Below, in pieces: positions 50,329 through 59,279 of a stretch of 64,000 bases of DNA (the stretch's first letter is position 1; each line of letters opens with the position of its first letter). The notes below the pieces were generated by a model, which saw only the letters and a program-made list of their open reading frames with translations, was not told the origin of the DNA and ran no database searches. Source of the DNA: an uncultured Clostridia bacterium. GTDB lineage: Bacteria; Bacillota; Clostridia; UBA1381. The position numbers were made by a program, and so were the translations under genes. Where the stretch lies: assembly GCA_947631235.1 (NCBI GenBank), contig CANRKO010000005.1, forward strand, positions 62,001 through 126,000. Reading direction: 5' to 3'.

Positions 50329-50748
50329 TTACGCGTTAAGTATCATAAACGAAATTACCAGACCGTAGAGCGCAATACCTTCCGCCAATGCAACGAAGAT
50401 AAGTGTCTTACCCATGATGCTCTCGTTCTCGCTCATCGCGCCGATAGCTGCCGACGCTGCCGACGATACGGCAATACCGCCGCCTATACCCGAAAGACCG
50501 GTAGACACTGCCGCGCCGATGTACTTTAAGCCCTCGCCGACGCTTAGACCCGCAGCCGTTTCACCTGCCGCAAGCGCGGGAACGGCGCAGCCGAGACAGT
50601 AAATAACGCCTATGCCCATAACGCTGAAAAACGCAATCGTGTTCATCAAAAGGCACTCCTTGCCCTTTCTCTTGCCCGTCGCGCGGTAAATGCCGTAAGG
50701 AACGGCAACGCTCAAACCAACCAAAATCAGTAAAATCTTCAATAACAT
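50329..50748 (-). CDS. ntpK: V-type ATPase membrane ring subunit K
   Basis: ATG at 50748 (MLLKILLILVGLSVAV) follows a GGAGG RBS; a TTG 15 nt earlier overlaps it. The protein is 139 residues, with about four spans: 1-18, 38-60 and a c-type hairpin at about 70-137. The ion-binding Glu is in ALAEGIALYGLVISFMIL (last span), and the facing helix is SGIGGGIAVSSAASAAIG. The first hairpin has no acidic residue and is short and irregular. Whether the ion is H+ or Na+ cannot be settled. Confidence 0.9.
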   Translation of the reverse strand: MLLKILLILVGLSVAVPYGIYRATGKRKGKECLLMNTIAFFSVMGIGVIYCLGCAVPALAAGETAAGLSVGEGLKYIGAAVSTGLSGIGGGIAVSSAASAAIGAMSENESIMGKTLIFVALAEGIALYGLVISFMILNA

Positions 50749-50798
50749 TTCAATTACCTCCAATATGTGTTTTTATATTCGCGCCAAAGAGGCGTTGT

Positions 50799-52697
50799 TT
50801 ACTTGTTTTTAAGCGATACGAATTCGCGTCCGTGACCGCTGTAGTAGCGGCTGAACATCTCGTAATATTCAAGACGGAGTACCTGTATCGCTACGATAAG
50901 TCCTTCGAGAACCATGACGAGTATGTTTCCGAAAACGGTCACGAGCATACCGCCCACGCCGCCGCCCGCCGAGAGCGACGCGACAGCCATCATCATACCG
51001 ACGTGTATGACCGCGAACGCGCCTATTCTTAGGAACGATATTGTGTTCGTGCAGAAACTCAGTATTACCTCGAACAGCTCGAAGAAACTCTCCACAAAGA
51101 ACATTCCGCCCGTCGGGAACAGGTTTTTCTCGCCCTCGATAAGCCGTGTAAGCGGCTCGGAAAGGTACATGACGAGTACCGCTATGACGAGCATTACCAC
51201 GAATACGACTGTCGGTATACCGAGGTTTAAGAGTATATTCGCGGCGAGCAGTACCACGGCGACGTAAAACAGTATTCCCGCCAGTCCGTTATGCCCGAAG
51301 AACGCCTCGCCTTTGTTGCCGCTTTTAAGCATGTTTATGACATTTAAGACCATGCCGAATATAATGACAATGCCGCCCATACAGACTGTGCCGATAAGCA
51401 GCGACATGATGTTTTCCATAGGCTGCATGGGTGTGTAGTGAAACAGCTCGGGCAATATTTCCTCGTTGCCGAACACGCTTCCGTATATAAAGCCGCTGAC
51501 AATTCCGGCAAGTCCGACCATGCCGATTATGCCGCCGAGATCCATTTTCTTAAACTTGTACGCCAGAAATCCCACTATCGCGAGTACTGCCGACTGTCCC
51601 ACATCTCCGAACATTATGCCGAAAAACAGTATATACGTGAACGCCAGTATAGGCGTCGGGTCGATTTCCCTGTAATTGGGCAGTCCGTACATCTTTACGA
51701 ACATCTCGAACGGCTTGCATATCGGGTTGTTTTTGAGTTTCGTCGGAGGGGTGATATTCTTTACGTCCTCCGCGTCCTCCTGATTGAATATTACAACGTC
51801 GCCCGATTTGCCGATTTCCTTTTCGAGTTTTGCCGCGTCCTTCGCCTCCATCCAGCCGACGATGTAGAAGAACATCTCGCCGTGCGCCGCGCATCTGCGT
51901 ATTTCGGAGAACTGCTTGCGTTTTTTCGCGAGGTTGTATATGCCGATAAGCTCCGTCTTTAAATCGGCTATAATATCAGCCGTCTTTTTGCTGAGTTCCG
52001 TAATCTGTCCTTTGAGAGCCTCGTTGCGGTTTGTGAGCATACGCTTTATTTCATCGGGAGCGCCGGAATACGTTTTGTCAAGCGGTATTTCCTCAAAGTA
52101 AAGCGATGTGAACACATCGTCTATTTTCGACTTTTTAAGTCTCGGAGTGAAGTAAAAACCCCATATATCCGTCTGATCCTCGGCTGTTTTTATGAATACC
52201 GTTTCAAGGTCGTCAAGATACGTCATAAGCGTTTTGTAGCTCGCCTTGGGAATGTGTCCGAACCTGTACCTGACAAATTCCATTTTGTTTATCTTTGCCA
52301 TATCGACGTTCAAACCGTTCATCAAGCCGAGAGTTTTAATCGCGTCGTTGTTGCTCTCTATTTCAGCGCTGAGCGACGCCGCCTCTTTCTTTTCGTTTTC
52401 GATGTGGCTGTTTATCTCGTCTATGAATTTGAGCATCTCGTCAGCCGTCTGCTCCTTACATTCGGTTTCGCTGTCCTGCGGTATGCCGCCGGTCAGGCGA
52501 AAAATATTTTCCGCGCTCTTTACGACCGCGTCGTACTCGCTCGCCTCGTCAAAAGCACGCAGCCGCTTTATTCCCGTAAGCACCGACATCGCGTTTTCAA
52601 GATGAATGTCCCTGCCGTAAATATACTTTTCGGCAACGCTGTCAAAACGGTCGATAGGTCCCGACACTACCACCATTTTCATTTTTGTTATCGCCAT
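50799..52697 (-). CDS. ntpI: V-type ATPase subunit I (membrane stator a)
   Basis: A 632-residue protein. The cytoplasmic half (1-320) has coiled coils, e.g. around 90-120. The membrane half (about 345-625) has seven or eight spans: DPTPILAFTYILFFGIMFGD is the conserved first one, and NTISFLRIGAFAVIHVGMMM contains the essential Arg that works with the ring Glu. It forms the ion half-channels. Starts 15 nt after subunit C with GGAGG. Confidence 0.95.
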   Translation of the reverse strand: MAITKMKMVVVSGPIDRFDSVAEKYIYGRDIHLENAMSVLTGIKRLRAFDEASEYDAVVKSAENIFRLTGGIPQDSETECKEQTADEMLKFIDEINSHIENEKKEAASLSAEIESNNDAIKTLGLMNGLNVDMAKINKMEFVRYRFGHIPKASYKTLMTYLDDLETVFIKTAEDQTDIWGFYFTPRLKKSKIDDVFTSLYFEEIPLDKTYSGAPDEIKRMLTNRNEALKGQITELSKKTADIIADLKTELIGIYNLAKKRKQFSEIRRCAAHGEMFFYIVGWMEAKDAAKLEKEIGKSGDVVIFNQEDAEDVKNITPPTKLKNNPICKPFEMFVKMYGLPNYREIDPTPILAFTYILFFGIMFGDVGQSAVLAIVGFLAYKFKKMDLGGIIGMVGLAGIVSGFIYGSVFGNEEILPELFHYTPMQPMENIMSLLIGTVCMGGIVIIFGMVLNVINMLKSGNKGEAFFGHNGLAGILFYVAVVLLAANILLNLGIPTVVFVVMLVIAVLVMYLSEPLTRLIEGEKNLFPTGGMFFVESFFELFEVILSFCTNTISFLRIGAFAVIHVGMMMAVASLSAGGGVGGMLVTVFGNILVMVLEGLIVAIQVLRLEYYEMFSRYYSGHGREFVSLKNK

Positions 52698-52712
52698 GTT
52701 GTACCTCCTCTC

Positions 52713-53756
52713 CTAAAATCTTACGTGACCGCGTATGGCGTTCGGGTTTAATCCGTATCTTACGCCCTCGGTTACGGTCGTTATATTTTCCGTTTCAAAC
52801 TGTTTAAGCACCAGATACGCGAAGATTGCGGCAAGCGACTCCGTGTGGTTTACGAATATCTTTCTCGCAGTCCTTGCGTACATCGTGCGATAATTTTCCT
52901 CGGGGAAACTGCCGTCCGAAATGCCGTCGAACAATTCTCCGTAAGGCGTTTGCCCGACGATAATTTCAACGGCTTTCTCCGCGTCCGGCGCGTGTACCGC
53001 CGCGCGAAGGCTCTCCTCGCTTATGCGGTGGCGTACCGGCAGAAGGTACGTGAAGATAATTTCACTCGGAAAACCGTAATACTTCTTGCCGCGGTAAATC
53101 CACATTAAATTAAGCATATCTATCTTTGAGCCTATAAGCTCCTCGAACAGTTTAAGCTGCCCGTTTTTAAGCTTTTTGTGCGCCTCGCGCCACACACGCG
53201 AGTAGAGAAACGCATCAAGCACAGCTCCCATAGAGAAGAAGTCGGCGCCTATGCTTGCCGCACGTCCGAGCGGCTCGGCGTACGGCGTCACGGCGCAGGC
53301 GCGTATACAGTCGTCAAGCGACGACGCGCTCTGCATTATCGACTTGTCTATTTTCGTGTGCGTTTCAAAGAACGCGTCGAACCTGCCTTGGTTCACTTCG
53401 TCGCTGCTGCGTTTCTCGTTGTTGTAGATGTAGCGGATTTCGCGTTTCAAAAATTCCACTTCACGCTGCATGAACCAGAAGTTTAACAGGCTGCGTTTTT
53501 CCTTGTCCACAAATTTATAAATTCTGATATACTCGTCCATTACGTTGTTTTCGAGTATGAGTTCCATAACGCCGCGGTGTATCTCGCGCTCGTCCACGTC
53601 CGACAGCACATCGCTGTAGCCCGCCGCGCTTTTCAGATACGCGCACACGTCTCCGACGCTCCTCCTTGACAGCAGCTCATCGTAATCCTTTTGGTCGAGG
53701 AACCGCGCGTACATGGCTTTGAGTTTCGCGGCAACCGCGCTGTATTCAACGCCCAT
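52713..53756 (-). CDS. ntpC: V-type ATPase subunit C (d-type rotor cap)
   Basis: A 347-residue helical protein of the V-type C/AC39 family: GVEYSAVAAKLKAMYARFLD at the start, LINFWFMQREVEFLKREIRY-like LLNFWFMQREVEFLKREI near residue 90, and MLNLMWIYRGKKYYGFPSEI near 215. It sits on the K ring and links it to the central stalk. Starts 3 nt after the first gene of the operon. Confidence 0.92.
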   Translation of the reverse strand: MGVEYSAVAAKLKAMYARFLDQKDYDELLSRRSVGDVCAYLKSAAGYSDVLSDVDEREIHRGVMELILENNVMDEYIRIYKFVDKEKRSLLNFWFMQREVEFLKREIRYIYNNEKRSSDEVNQGRFDAFFETHTKIDKSIMQSASSLDDCIRACAVTPYAEPLGRAASIGADFFSMGAVLDAFLYSRVWREAHKKLKNGQLKLFEELIGSKIDMLNLMWIYRGKKYYGFPSEIIFTYLLPVRHRISEESLRAAVHAPDAEKAVEIIVGQTPYGELFDGISDGSFPEENYRTMYARTARKIFVNHTESLAAIFAYLVLKQFETENITTVTEGVRYGLNPNAIRGHVRF

Positions 53757-53759
53757 CGC

Positions 53760-54080
53760 TTAATTCATCCGCCTTCCGATTACGTTTTCGACTATCCCGT
53801 TTACCCATGTTTCCTTATTGGCTTGATATTTGCTTTCAAGTCCGGCGATTTTTTCGTCAAGTTCCTTCTTCACGGCGGAGATTTTTTCTTCGGCGTCCTT
53901 TTCCTCGACGTTTTTGACGTATTCCTCGCGCTCGTGTGCGCGGCGTTCTATATCCGCCTCGATTTCCTTCGACTTTTCGGCGATCGACTCGTCAAGCCCG
54001 TTGTCGGCTTGTTTCGCGTCGGAGATAATCTCCTGCGCCCTGTCCTCTATTTCCATAATTTTTTTGATAATCTCTTCCAT
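53760..54080 (-). CDS. ntpF: V-type ATPase subunit G/H (peripheral stalk coiled coil)
   Basis: ATG at 54080 (MEEIIKKIMEIEDRAQEIIS) is chosen; the open frame runs 41 codons further but through the composite repeat. The protein is 106 residues, one charged coiled coil that would pair with subunit E in the stator. AAGGAG stands 10 nt upstream. First gene of the operon; its promoter must lie in or beyond the repeat locus at 54124-54252, or in the UPF0210 transcript. Confidence 0.82.
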   Translation of the reverse strand: MEEIIKKIMEIEDRAQEIISDAKQADNGLDESIAEKSKEIEADIERRAHEREEYVKNVEEKDAEEKISAVKKELDEKIAGLESKYQANKETWVNGIVENVIGRRMN

Positions 54081-54123
54081 TATGAAACATCTCCTTTTTG
54101 CGGATGGGTTTTTATTTTTGTAT

Positions 54124-54224
54124 AACCCCTCCGACGCCTGCGGCGCCACCTCCCCTAGTAGGGGAGGCATACGGTGAGGCTCCCCTATTAGGGGAGCTGT
54201 CACACGTAGTGTGACTGAGGGGTT
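54124..54224. repeat. Composite four-hairpin element, copy 7, arms permuted
   Basis: Order is arm AACCCCTCC, hairpin around GCCTGCGGC, CCTCCCCTAGTAGGGGAGG, 9-bp link, GCTCCCCTATTAGGGGAGC, hairpin GTCACACGTAGTGTGAC, arm TGAGGGGTTTT. The outer parts of copies 2-4 are here in the middle, as in a circular permutation or two half elements joined tail to tail. Confidence 0.8.
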
Positions 54225-54227
54225 TTG

Positions 54228-54251
54228 CGGGCGGATAATATCCGCCCCTAC
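54228..54251. repeat. GGGC/GCCCCTAC palindrome identical to 26207-26230
   Basis: The 24-bp sequence with core GGATAATATCC is repeated exactly 28 kb away. It ends 3 bp before the UPF0210 stop codon. Confidence 0.85.
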
Positions 54252-54254
54252 GCC

Positions 54255-55622
54255 CTAATTTTTCAAACTCTGCAGCGGTGCGGGGATACGTCCGCCGCGG
54301 TTTATAAATTCCTCGCTCGAATACCGTTTCACCGGCATTACGGGTCCCGTACCCAGCAGACCGCCGAACTCCACCACGTCGCCCTCTTTTTTACCGGGCG
54401 CGGGTATCACTCTTACAGCCGTCGTTTTTGAATTTACCATGCCTATTGCCGCCTCGTCGGCGATTATTGCCGATATGGTCGAGGCGGGCGTGTCGCCGGG
54501 GATTACTATCATGTCAAGACCCACCGAGCATACGCACGTCATAGCCTCCAGCTTTTCAATCGTGAGCGCACCTTCCTTTGCCGCGCTTATCATTCCCGCG
54601 TCCTCGCTCACGGGTATGAACGCGCCCGACAGTCCGCCTACGTAGCCGGACGCCATTACGCCGCCCTTTTTGACCGCGTCGTTTAAAAGCGCGAGCGCAG
54701 CGGTCGTGCCGTGTGCGCCGCATTTTTCAAGCCCCATTTCCTCTAATATATACGCAACGCTGTCGCCTATCGCCGGAGTCGGCGCGAGCGACAAGTCCAC
54801 TATTCCGAACGGTACGCCCAAACGTTTCGACGCCTCACGCGCCACAAGCTGTCCCATACGCGTAATCTTGAACGCGGTCTTTTTAATCGTTTCCGCGACG
54901 TAACCGAAATCCTTGCCCTTCGCCATTTCGAGCGCACATTTTACAACGCCGGGACCCGATACGCCGACGTTTATCACACATTCGCCCTCGCCCTCGCCGA
55001 GGAACGCGCCAGCCATAAACGGGTTGTCCTCGACGGCGTTGCAGAACACTACAAGCTTTGCGCACGCGAACCCCTGCGTGTCGGCTGTCTTGTCAGCCGC
55101 TTTTTTCACGATTTCGCCCATCTGCTTTACCGCGTCCATATTTATTCCCGCCCTCGTCGAGCCGACGTTGACGCTGGAGCATACAAGGTCGGTTGACGCG
55201 AGCGCGTCGGGAATTGAATTTATAAGTATTCTTTCTCCGTTCGTGTAATCCTTATGCACAAGCGCGCTGTAGCCGCCGATAAAGTTTACTCCGACCGTTT
55301 TTGCCGCGCGGTCGAGCGTTTTGGCTATCATCACAGCCTTTTCCTCGCTCGGCTCGTCGAGCGCGTCAACGAGCGTTGCGACGGGCGTTACCGATATGCG
55401 CTTGTTTATGATTGGTATGCCGAACTGTTCCTCTATGTCCTCGCCGACTTTTACGAGGTCTTTCGCGAGCGTCGTTATCTTTTTATACACCTTGTCGCAC
55501 ACAACGTCTATGTCGCCGCCCGCGCAGCTTTTGAGCGATATGCCCATGGTGATCGTGCGTATGTCAAGGTTTTCGTCGTCGATCATGCGTATTGTTTCGA
55601 CTATTTCAAAGGGATTTATCAT
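54255..55622 (-). CDS. UPF0210/PFL-family protein
   Basis: A 455-residue protein of the UPF0210 (COG2848) family: [20 protein letters not shown], then [60 protein letters not shown] and [20 protein letters not shown]. The structure is related to glycyl-radical pyruvate formate-lyase folds, but no radical loop is known in the family and its function is not established. It follows a small ACT protein by 16 nt, a pairing conserved in many bacteria. Confidence 0.9.
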   Translation of the reverse strand: MINPFEIVETIRMIDDENLDIRTITMGISLKSCAGGDIDVVCDKVYKKITTLAKDLVKVGEDIEEQFGIPIINKRISVTPVATLVDALDEPSEEKAVMIAKTLDRAAKTVGVNFIGGYSALVHKDYTNGERILINSIPDALASTDLVCSSVNVGSTRAGINMDAVKQMGEIVKKAADKTADTQGFACAKLVVFCNAVEDNPFMAGAFLGEGEGECVINVGVSGPGVVKCALEMAKGKDFGYVAETIKKTAFKITRMGQLVAREASKRLGVPFGIVDLSLAPTPAIGDSVAYILEEMGLEKCGAHGTTAALALLNDAVKKGGVMASGYVGGLSGAFIPVSEDAGMISAAKEGALTIEKLEAMTCVCSVGLDMIVIPGDTPASTISAIIADEAAIGMVNSKTTAVRVIPAPGKKEGDVVEFGGLLGTGPVMPVKRYSSEEFINRGGRIPAPLQSLKN

Positions 55623-55638
55623 TATATCATCCCTCCCC

Positions 55639-55908
55639 TTATATTCTGTGCATGGAGGTGAATATTTCCTCTCTCTGTACGTGAATGGACAGTCCCATTT
55701 CCTCGCCGCACTTATCGAGCGCGTCCGTCACGTCCTTGAACGGAACAGCGTTGTTCTCGAAGTTGACGAGCATTATCATCGTGAACATGTCCTGCATGAC
55801 CGTCTGGGATATGTCGAGTATGTTTACCTCGTGCGCGTAAAGTATGTTGCTGACCTTCGCGATTATTCCCTTTTGGTCTTTGCCTATTACCGTTACAACT
55901 GCTTTCAT
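55639..55908 (-). CDS. Small ACT-domain protein (UPF0237)
   Basis: ATG at 55908 ([20 protein letters not shown]) is chosen because AGGAG lies 8 nt upstream; the longer frame is inside rlmB. The protein is 89 residues, one ACT domain: [20 protein letters not shown] is the typical second strand-helix. ACT domains bind amino acids and regulate partners; with UPF0210 it may form a ligand-sensing pair. The start overlaps the rlmB stop codon as ATGA. Confidence 0.9.
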   Translation of the reverse strand: MKAVVTVIGKDQKGIIAKVSNILYAHEVNILDISQTVMQDMFTMIMLVNFENNAVPFKDVTDALDKCGEEMGLSIHVQREEIFTSMHRI

Positions 55909-56645
55909 CGTGTTTCTCCTTTTCTCTGTCTCAATGCCTCGTACATCAGCACGGCGGCGGCGACGGACGCGTTCAGCGAATTTATATCGCCCGCCATCGG
56001 TATACTCGCGATAAAATCGCACTTCTCCTTTACGAGCCTTGAAATGCCCTCGCCCTCGCTGCCTATCACGATACCGAGCGCGCCCTTTAAATCCGTCTTA
56101 TACATTTCCTCGCCGTCCATATCCGCGCCGGTTATCCACAGTCCCGCTTTTTTGAGGTCGTCTATTGTCTGCGCGATATTTGTGACCTTCGCTACGGGCG
56201 TGTAAACAGCCGCGCCCGCCGACGTTTTTAAGACTGTACTGTTTACCCCTACGCCGCCGCGTTTCGGTATTATCACGCCATGAGCGCCGACGCAGTTAGC
56301 GGTACGGATTATCGCGCCGAGGTTGTGCGGGTCGGTTATCTTGTCGCAGATAATCACGAACGGCGGCTCACCTTTTTCGGCTGCTCTTTTAAGAATATCC
56401 TCGACCGTCGCGTACTCCTGCATACTCACTATCGCGATAACGCCCTGGTGATTGCCGCCCTCGGCGAGCGCGTCAAGCTTTTCCTTCGCCGTTTCCTGTA
56501 TGATTATGCCGTTTTCCTTGGCTCGTTTTACTATCGGTATAACGCCGCCCTCGTATCTGCCCTTTTTAATCAGTATCTTGTCGATTGCCCTGCCCGACTT
56601 TATCGCCTCAAGGACGGGGTTTCTGCCTATTATCTTATCGTCCAT
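55905..56645 (-). CDS. rlmB: 23S rRNA (guanosine2251-2'-O)-methyltransferase
   Basis: A 246-residue SPOUT methyltransferase. MDDKIIGRNPVLEAIKSGRA is the N-terminal substrate-binding domain. The knot carries DPHNLGAIIRTANCVGAHGV, LGIVIGSEGEGISRLVKEKC and SIPMAGDINSLNASVAAAVL. It methylates the ribose of G2251 in 23S rRNA. Small TrmH-group members can be misassigned, but the length and N-terminal domain fit RlmB. Confidence 0.9.
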   Translation of the reverse strand: MDDKIIGRNPVLEAIKSGRAIDKILIKKGRYEGGVIPIVKRAKENGIIIQETAKEKLDALAEGGNHQGVIAIVSMQEYATVEDILKRAAEKGEPPFVIICDKITDPHNLGAIIRTANCVGAHGVIIPKRGGVGVNSTVLKTSAGAAVYTPVAKVTNIAQTIDDLKKAGLWITGADMDGEEMYKTDLKGALGIVIGSEGEGISRLVKEKCDFIASIPMAGDINSLNASVAAAVLMYEALRQRKGETR

Positions 56646-56665
56646 TATATATCTCCATTCGGCAC

Positions 56666-56707
56666 GAAAACCACAAGTGCCCGAAAAACTACGCCCTTGT
56701 GGTTTTC
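56666..56707 (-). terminator. Hairpin terminator of hom-lysC
   Basis: GAAAACCACAAG (56666-56677) pairs exactly with CTTGTGGTTTTC (56696-56707). The T tract is short, but the stem is 12 bp, placed 17 bp past the lysC stop codon. Confidence 0.7.
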
Positions 56708-56723
56708 TGTGATTGGTATTCGA

Positions 56724-57932
56724 TTATTTAAGCAGGAACTTGTCATGTATCGCAATGACCGCCGCCTCCGCGTCCTTACGCGCTACAAGCACCGAAATTT
56801 TTATTTCGGAGGTCGCTATCATGTTGATGTTGATGTGCGCGTCGTACAGTGCCTCAAACATCTTCGCCGCGACGCCGGAGTTGTTTACCATACCCGCGCC
56901 GACGATCGACACCTTCGACACATCGCTTGTGGACTTGATCTCCCTCGCGTTTATGAACTCCTTGTTTTCTTCGAGCAGGTCGAGCGTCTTCTGCAAATCG
57001 CCCTCGGTGACGGTAAAGCTGATGTCCTTCGTCTTGCCGTCGCCTATCGACTGGATTATGAGGTCAACGCTTATGCCCTTTCTCGCAATCATTTCAAATA
57101 TCTGGAACGCCTTGCCCGGCGCGTCCTCAACGCCGCAAAGCGCTATTCTCGCGCAGTCGTTATCTCTCGTAACGCCTCTTACCAACATTTTTTCCACTTT
57201 AGAAACCTCCTTAACATATGTGCCTTCGTGGTCGTTCAGGCTCGAACGAACGGACAGCTTGACATTGTACTTCTTCGCCATTTCGACGCTCCTGTTGTGG
57301 AGTACGTTCGCGCCCAGTGACGCAAGCTCCAGCATCTCGTCGTAGGATATATCGTTTAATTTATACGCCGTCTTGCATATTCTCGGGTCGGTCGTGTAAA
57401 CGCCGTCAACGTCGGTGTATATCTCGCACAAATCGGCGTGCAGCGCAGCCGCAAGCGCAACGGCGGAGGTGTCCGAGCCGCCGCGTCCCAATGTCGTTAT
57501 ATCGTCGTACTTGTTGATGCCCTGAAAGCCCGCGACAATTACAATTCTCTTTCTGTCAAGCTCGGTCTGTATTCTTTCCGTGTCTATTCTCTTTATTCTC
57601 GCCGCGCTGTGCTTTGAGTCGGTCAAAACTCCCGCCTGCCAGCCGGTAAACGATATTACCGGGTAGCCGAGCTTTTCTATCGCCATAGCCAAAAGCGCTA
57701 TCGAAATCTGCTCGCCGCTTGACAAAAGCTGATCCATCTCGCGCTTTGACGCGTCGGGGTTGATCTCCTTCGCCTTTTCGATAAGGTCGTCGGTCGTGTC
57801 GCCCTGCGCCGATACGGCTACGACGACGCTGTTGCCTTCTTTATATGTGTTCGTAACGCGTCTTGCGACGTTCATTACTCTTTCCGCGTCCTTTACCGAA
57901 GTACCGCCGTACTTCTGAACTACCAATGCCAT
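56724..57932 (-). CDS. lysC: Aspartate kinase
   Basis: A 402-residue aspartokinase: VVQKYGGTSVKDAERVMNVA at the start, TTLGRGGSDTSAVALAAAL and IYTDVDGVYTTDPRICK in the kinase domain, then two ACT domains (about 265-330 and 345-400: ISVDLIIQSIGDGKTKDISF and VSIVGAGMVNNSGVAAKMFE) for feedback control by lysine and/or threonine. First step towards Lys, Thr, Met and diaminopimelate. Follows hom by 33 nt. Confidence 0.96.
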   Translation of the reverse strand: MALVVQKYGGTSVKDAERVMNVARRVTNTYKEGNSVVVAVSAQGDTTDDLIEKAKEINPDASKREMDQLLSSGEQISIALLAMAIEKLGYPVISFTGWQAGVLTDSKHSAARIKRIDTERIQTELDRKRIVIVAGFQGINKYDDITTLGRGGSDTSAVALAAALHADLCEIYTDVDGVYTTDPRICKTAYKLNDISYDEMLELASLGANVLHNRSVEMAKKYNVKLSVRSSLNDHEGTYVKEVSKVEKMLVRGVTRDNDCARIALCGVEDAPGKAFQIFEMIARKGISVDLIIQSIGDGKTKDISFTVTEGDLQKTLDLLEENKEFINAREIKSTSDVSKVSIVGAGMVNNSGVAAKMFEALYDAHININMIATSEIKISVLVARKDAEAAVIAIHDKFLLK

Positions 57933-57965
57933 TTATATATATACTCCTTTCGGTAATTGTCTGTT

Positions 57966-59177
57966 TTAACCGAGAATTTTTATGCTTGTGATAACGTCCT
58001 TGAGCGCGCCCGTTTTTTCCTCAATTTCGGAACGGGTAATGGGTTCGGTTACGAACGCCGACTCGCCCTCCGTTATGTTATCCACAAACTCGCATCTTCC
58101 GAATATTTTGCTCACGTTTTCCGCGCTGTCGGTAGTGCGCACGAACCACGCGAACTTTTTGCTGTCGCCGTCAGCCATAATATTGCCGTCGGGCTTTTGC
58201 CACATAATCTTTTTACTTCTCTCGGCGTGCTTTACCGCATCTACAACGTCCGCGACAACCGCGCTCGCCGTCGGCAGCTTGCCCGCGCCCGCGCCGTAGA
58301 ACATAACGTCGCCCACGCAGTCGCCCGTTACCGTTATGGCGTTCATTACGCCGTCAACGCCCGAAAGCGGATTTCCGTTGTTTATAATCATCGGCGACAC
58401 TATCGAGTATATTTTGCCGTCCCCGCGGAACTCGGCGTAGCCTATCAGCTTTATTACAGAGTCCATCTGCGCCGCGTATTTCACGTCGTCGAGCGTTATA
58501 TTCGTTATACCCTCGGTGTCGATGTCGTTATAATCGACCGTAAGCCCCGACGCGAGCGATGCGAGTATCGCTATTTTCCTGCAAGCGTCGTGTCCTTCCA
58601 CGTCGGCGGCGGGATTTCTCTCGGCAAAGCCCTTCGTCTGCGCGTCCTTTAACGCCGTGTCAAACGTCTTGCCCTTGCGTATCATCTGGTCTAAAATATA
58701 ATTCGTCGTGCCGTTCAGTATTCCGGCTATGCGAGTTATGTTGTTAGCCGTGAGACACTGGTGCATCGGTCTTATGATAGGTATGCCGCCGCCCACGCTC
58801 GCCTCGAAGAAGTAGTTTACGTTCTTTTCGCGCGCGATTTCCAAAAGCTCCGTGCCGTATGTCGCGACAAGTTCCTTGTTCGACGTTACGACGCTTTTCC
58901 CCGCCTCCAAAAGAGCCTTTGTAAACTCGTACGCGGGGTGAAGTCCGCCCATTACCTCGGCGGCTACCGTCACCTCGCCGTCGTTCAATATATCGTTAAA
59001 ATCCTTTGTGAAAAGAGCCGGCTCGGGGTGATCCGGAAAATCGCGTATATCAAGTATATATTTTATGTCTATCGTTTCACCGCCGGCGTTTTTTGTAAGT
59101 TTATCGGCGTTGGTTTTTATGATTTCGTACACGCCGCTGCCGACAGTGCCGTACCCCATGATTGCAGCTTTCGCCAT
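57966..59177 (-). CDS. hom: Homoserine dehydrogenase
   Basis: A 403-residue enzyme: GYGTVGSGVYEIIKTNADKL is the NAD(P) site, followed by ASVGGGIPIIRPMHQCLTAN, ILNGTTNYILDQMIRKG and AERNPAADVEGHDACRKIAI with the catalytic Lys/Glu region. The C-terminal 75 residues form an ACT-type regulatory domain. It reduces aspartate semialdehyde to homoserine. hom and lysC share a promoter. No riboswitch is seen in the short leader. Confidence 0.96.
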   Translation of the reverse strand: MAKAAIMGYGTVGSGVYEIIKTNADKLTKNAGGETIDIKYILDIRDFPDHPEPALFTKDFNDILNDGEVTVAAEVMGGLHPAYEFTKALLEAGKSVVTSNKELVATYGTELLEIAREKNVNYFFEASVGGGIPIIRPMHQCLTANNITRIAGILNGTTNYILDQMIRKGKTFDTALKDAQTKGFAERNPAADVEGHDACRKIAILASLASGLTVDYNDIDTEGITNITLDDVKYAAQMDSVIKLIGYAEFRGDGKIYSIVSPMIINNGNPLSGVDGVMNAITVTGDCVGDVMFYGAGAGKLPTASAVVADVVDAVKHAERSKKIMWQKPDGNIMADGDSKKFAWFVRTTDSAENVSKIFGRCEFVDNITEGESAFVTEPITRSEIEEKTGALKDVITSIKILG

Positions 59178-59239
59178 ATAAATGTGCCTCCCCGTTCTAT
59201 ATTAAATGACATTATTTTCAAAAAAACAATACACCGCTT

Positions 59240-59268
59240 ATATTATCACAACAGCGCGGTAAAGTCAA
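59240..59268 (-). promoter_or_regulatory. Promoter of hom-lysC
   Basis: Minus strand TTGACT (59268-59263) and TAATAT (59245-59240), spacer 17 bp; it lies between radC and hom. Confidence 0.65.
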
Positions 59269-59279
59269 TATTTTTGACA

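Noticed and set aside
45561-54080. F-type ATP synthase operon
   Set aside because: The catalytic subunit has the V/A-type insert, and subunits C, D, E, F and I are of V/A type; no F-type delta, epsilon or a subunit is present.
54081-54203. 41-codon extension of the V-ATPase G/H subunit
   Set aside because: It is translated from the composite repeat element; the ATG at 54080 has its own RBS.
57933-59279. Lysine or threonine riboswitch or T-box in front of hom-lysC
   Set aside because: The leader between the promoter and the hom start is only about 60 nt and has no T-box or L-box features.
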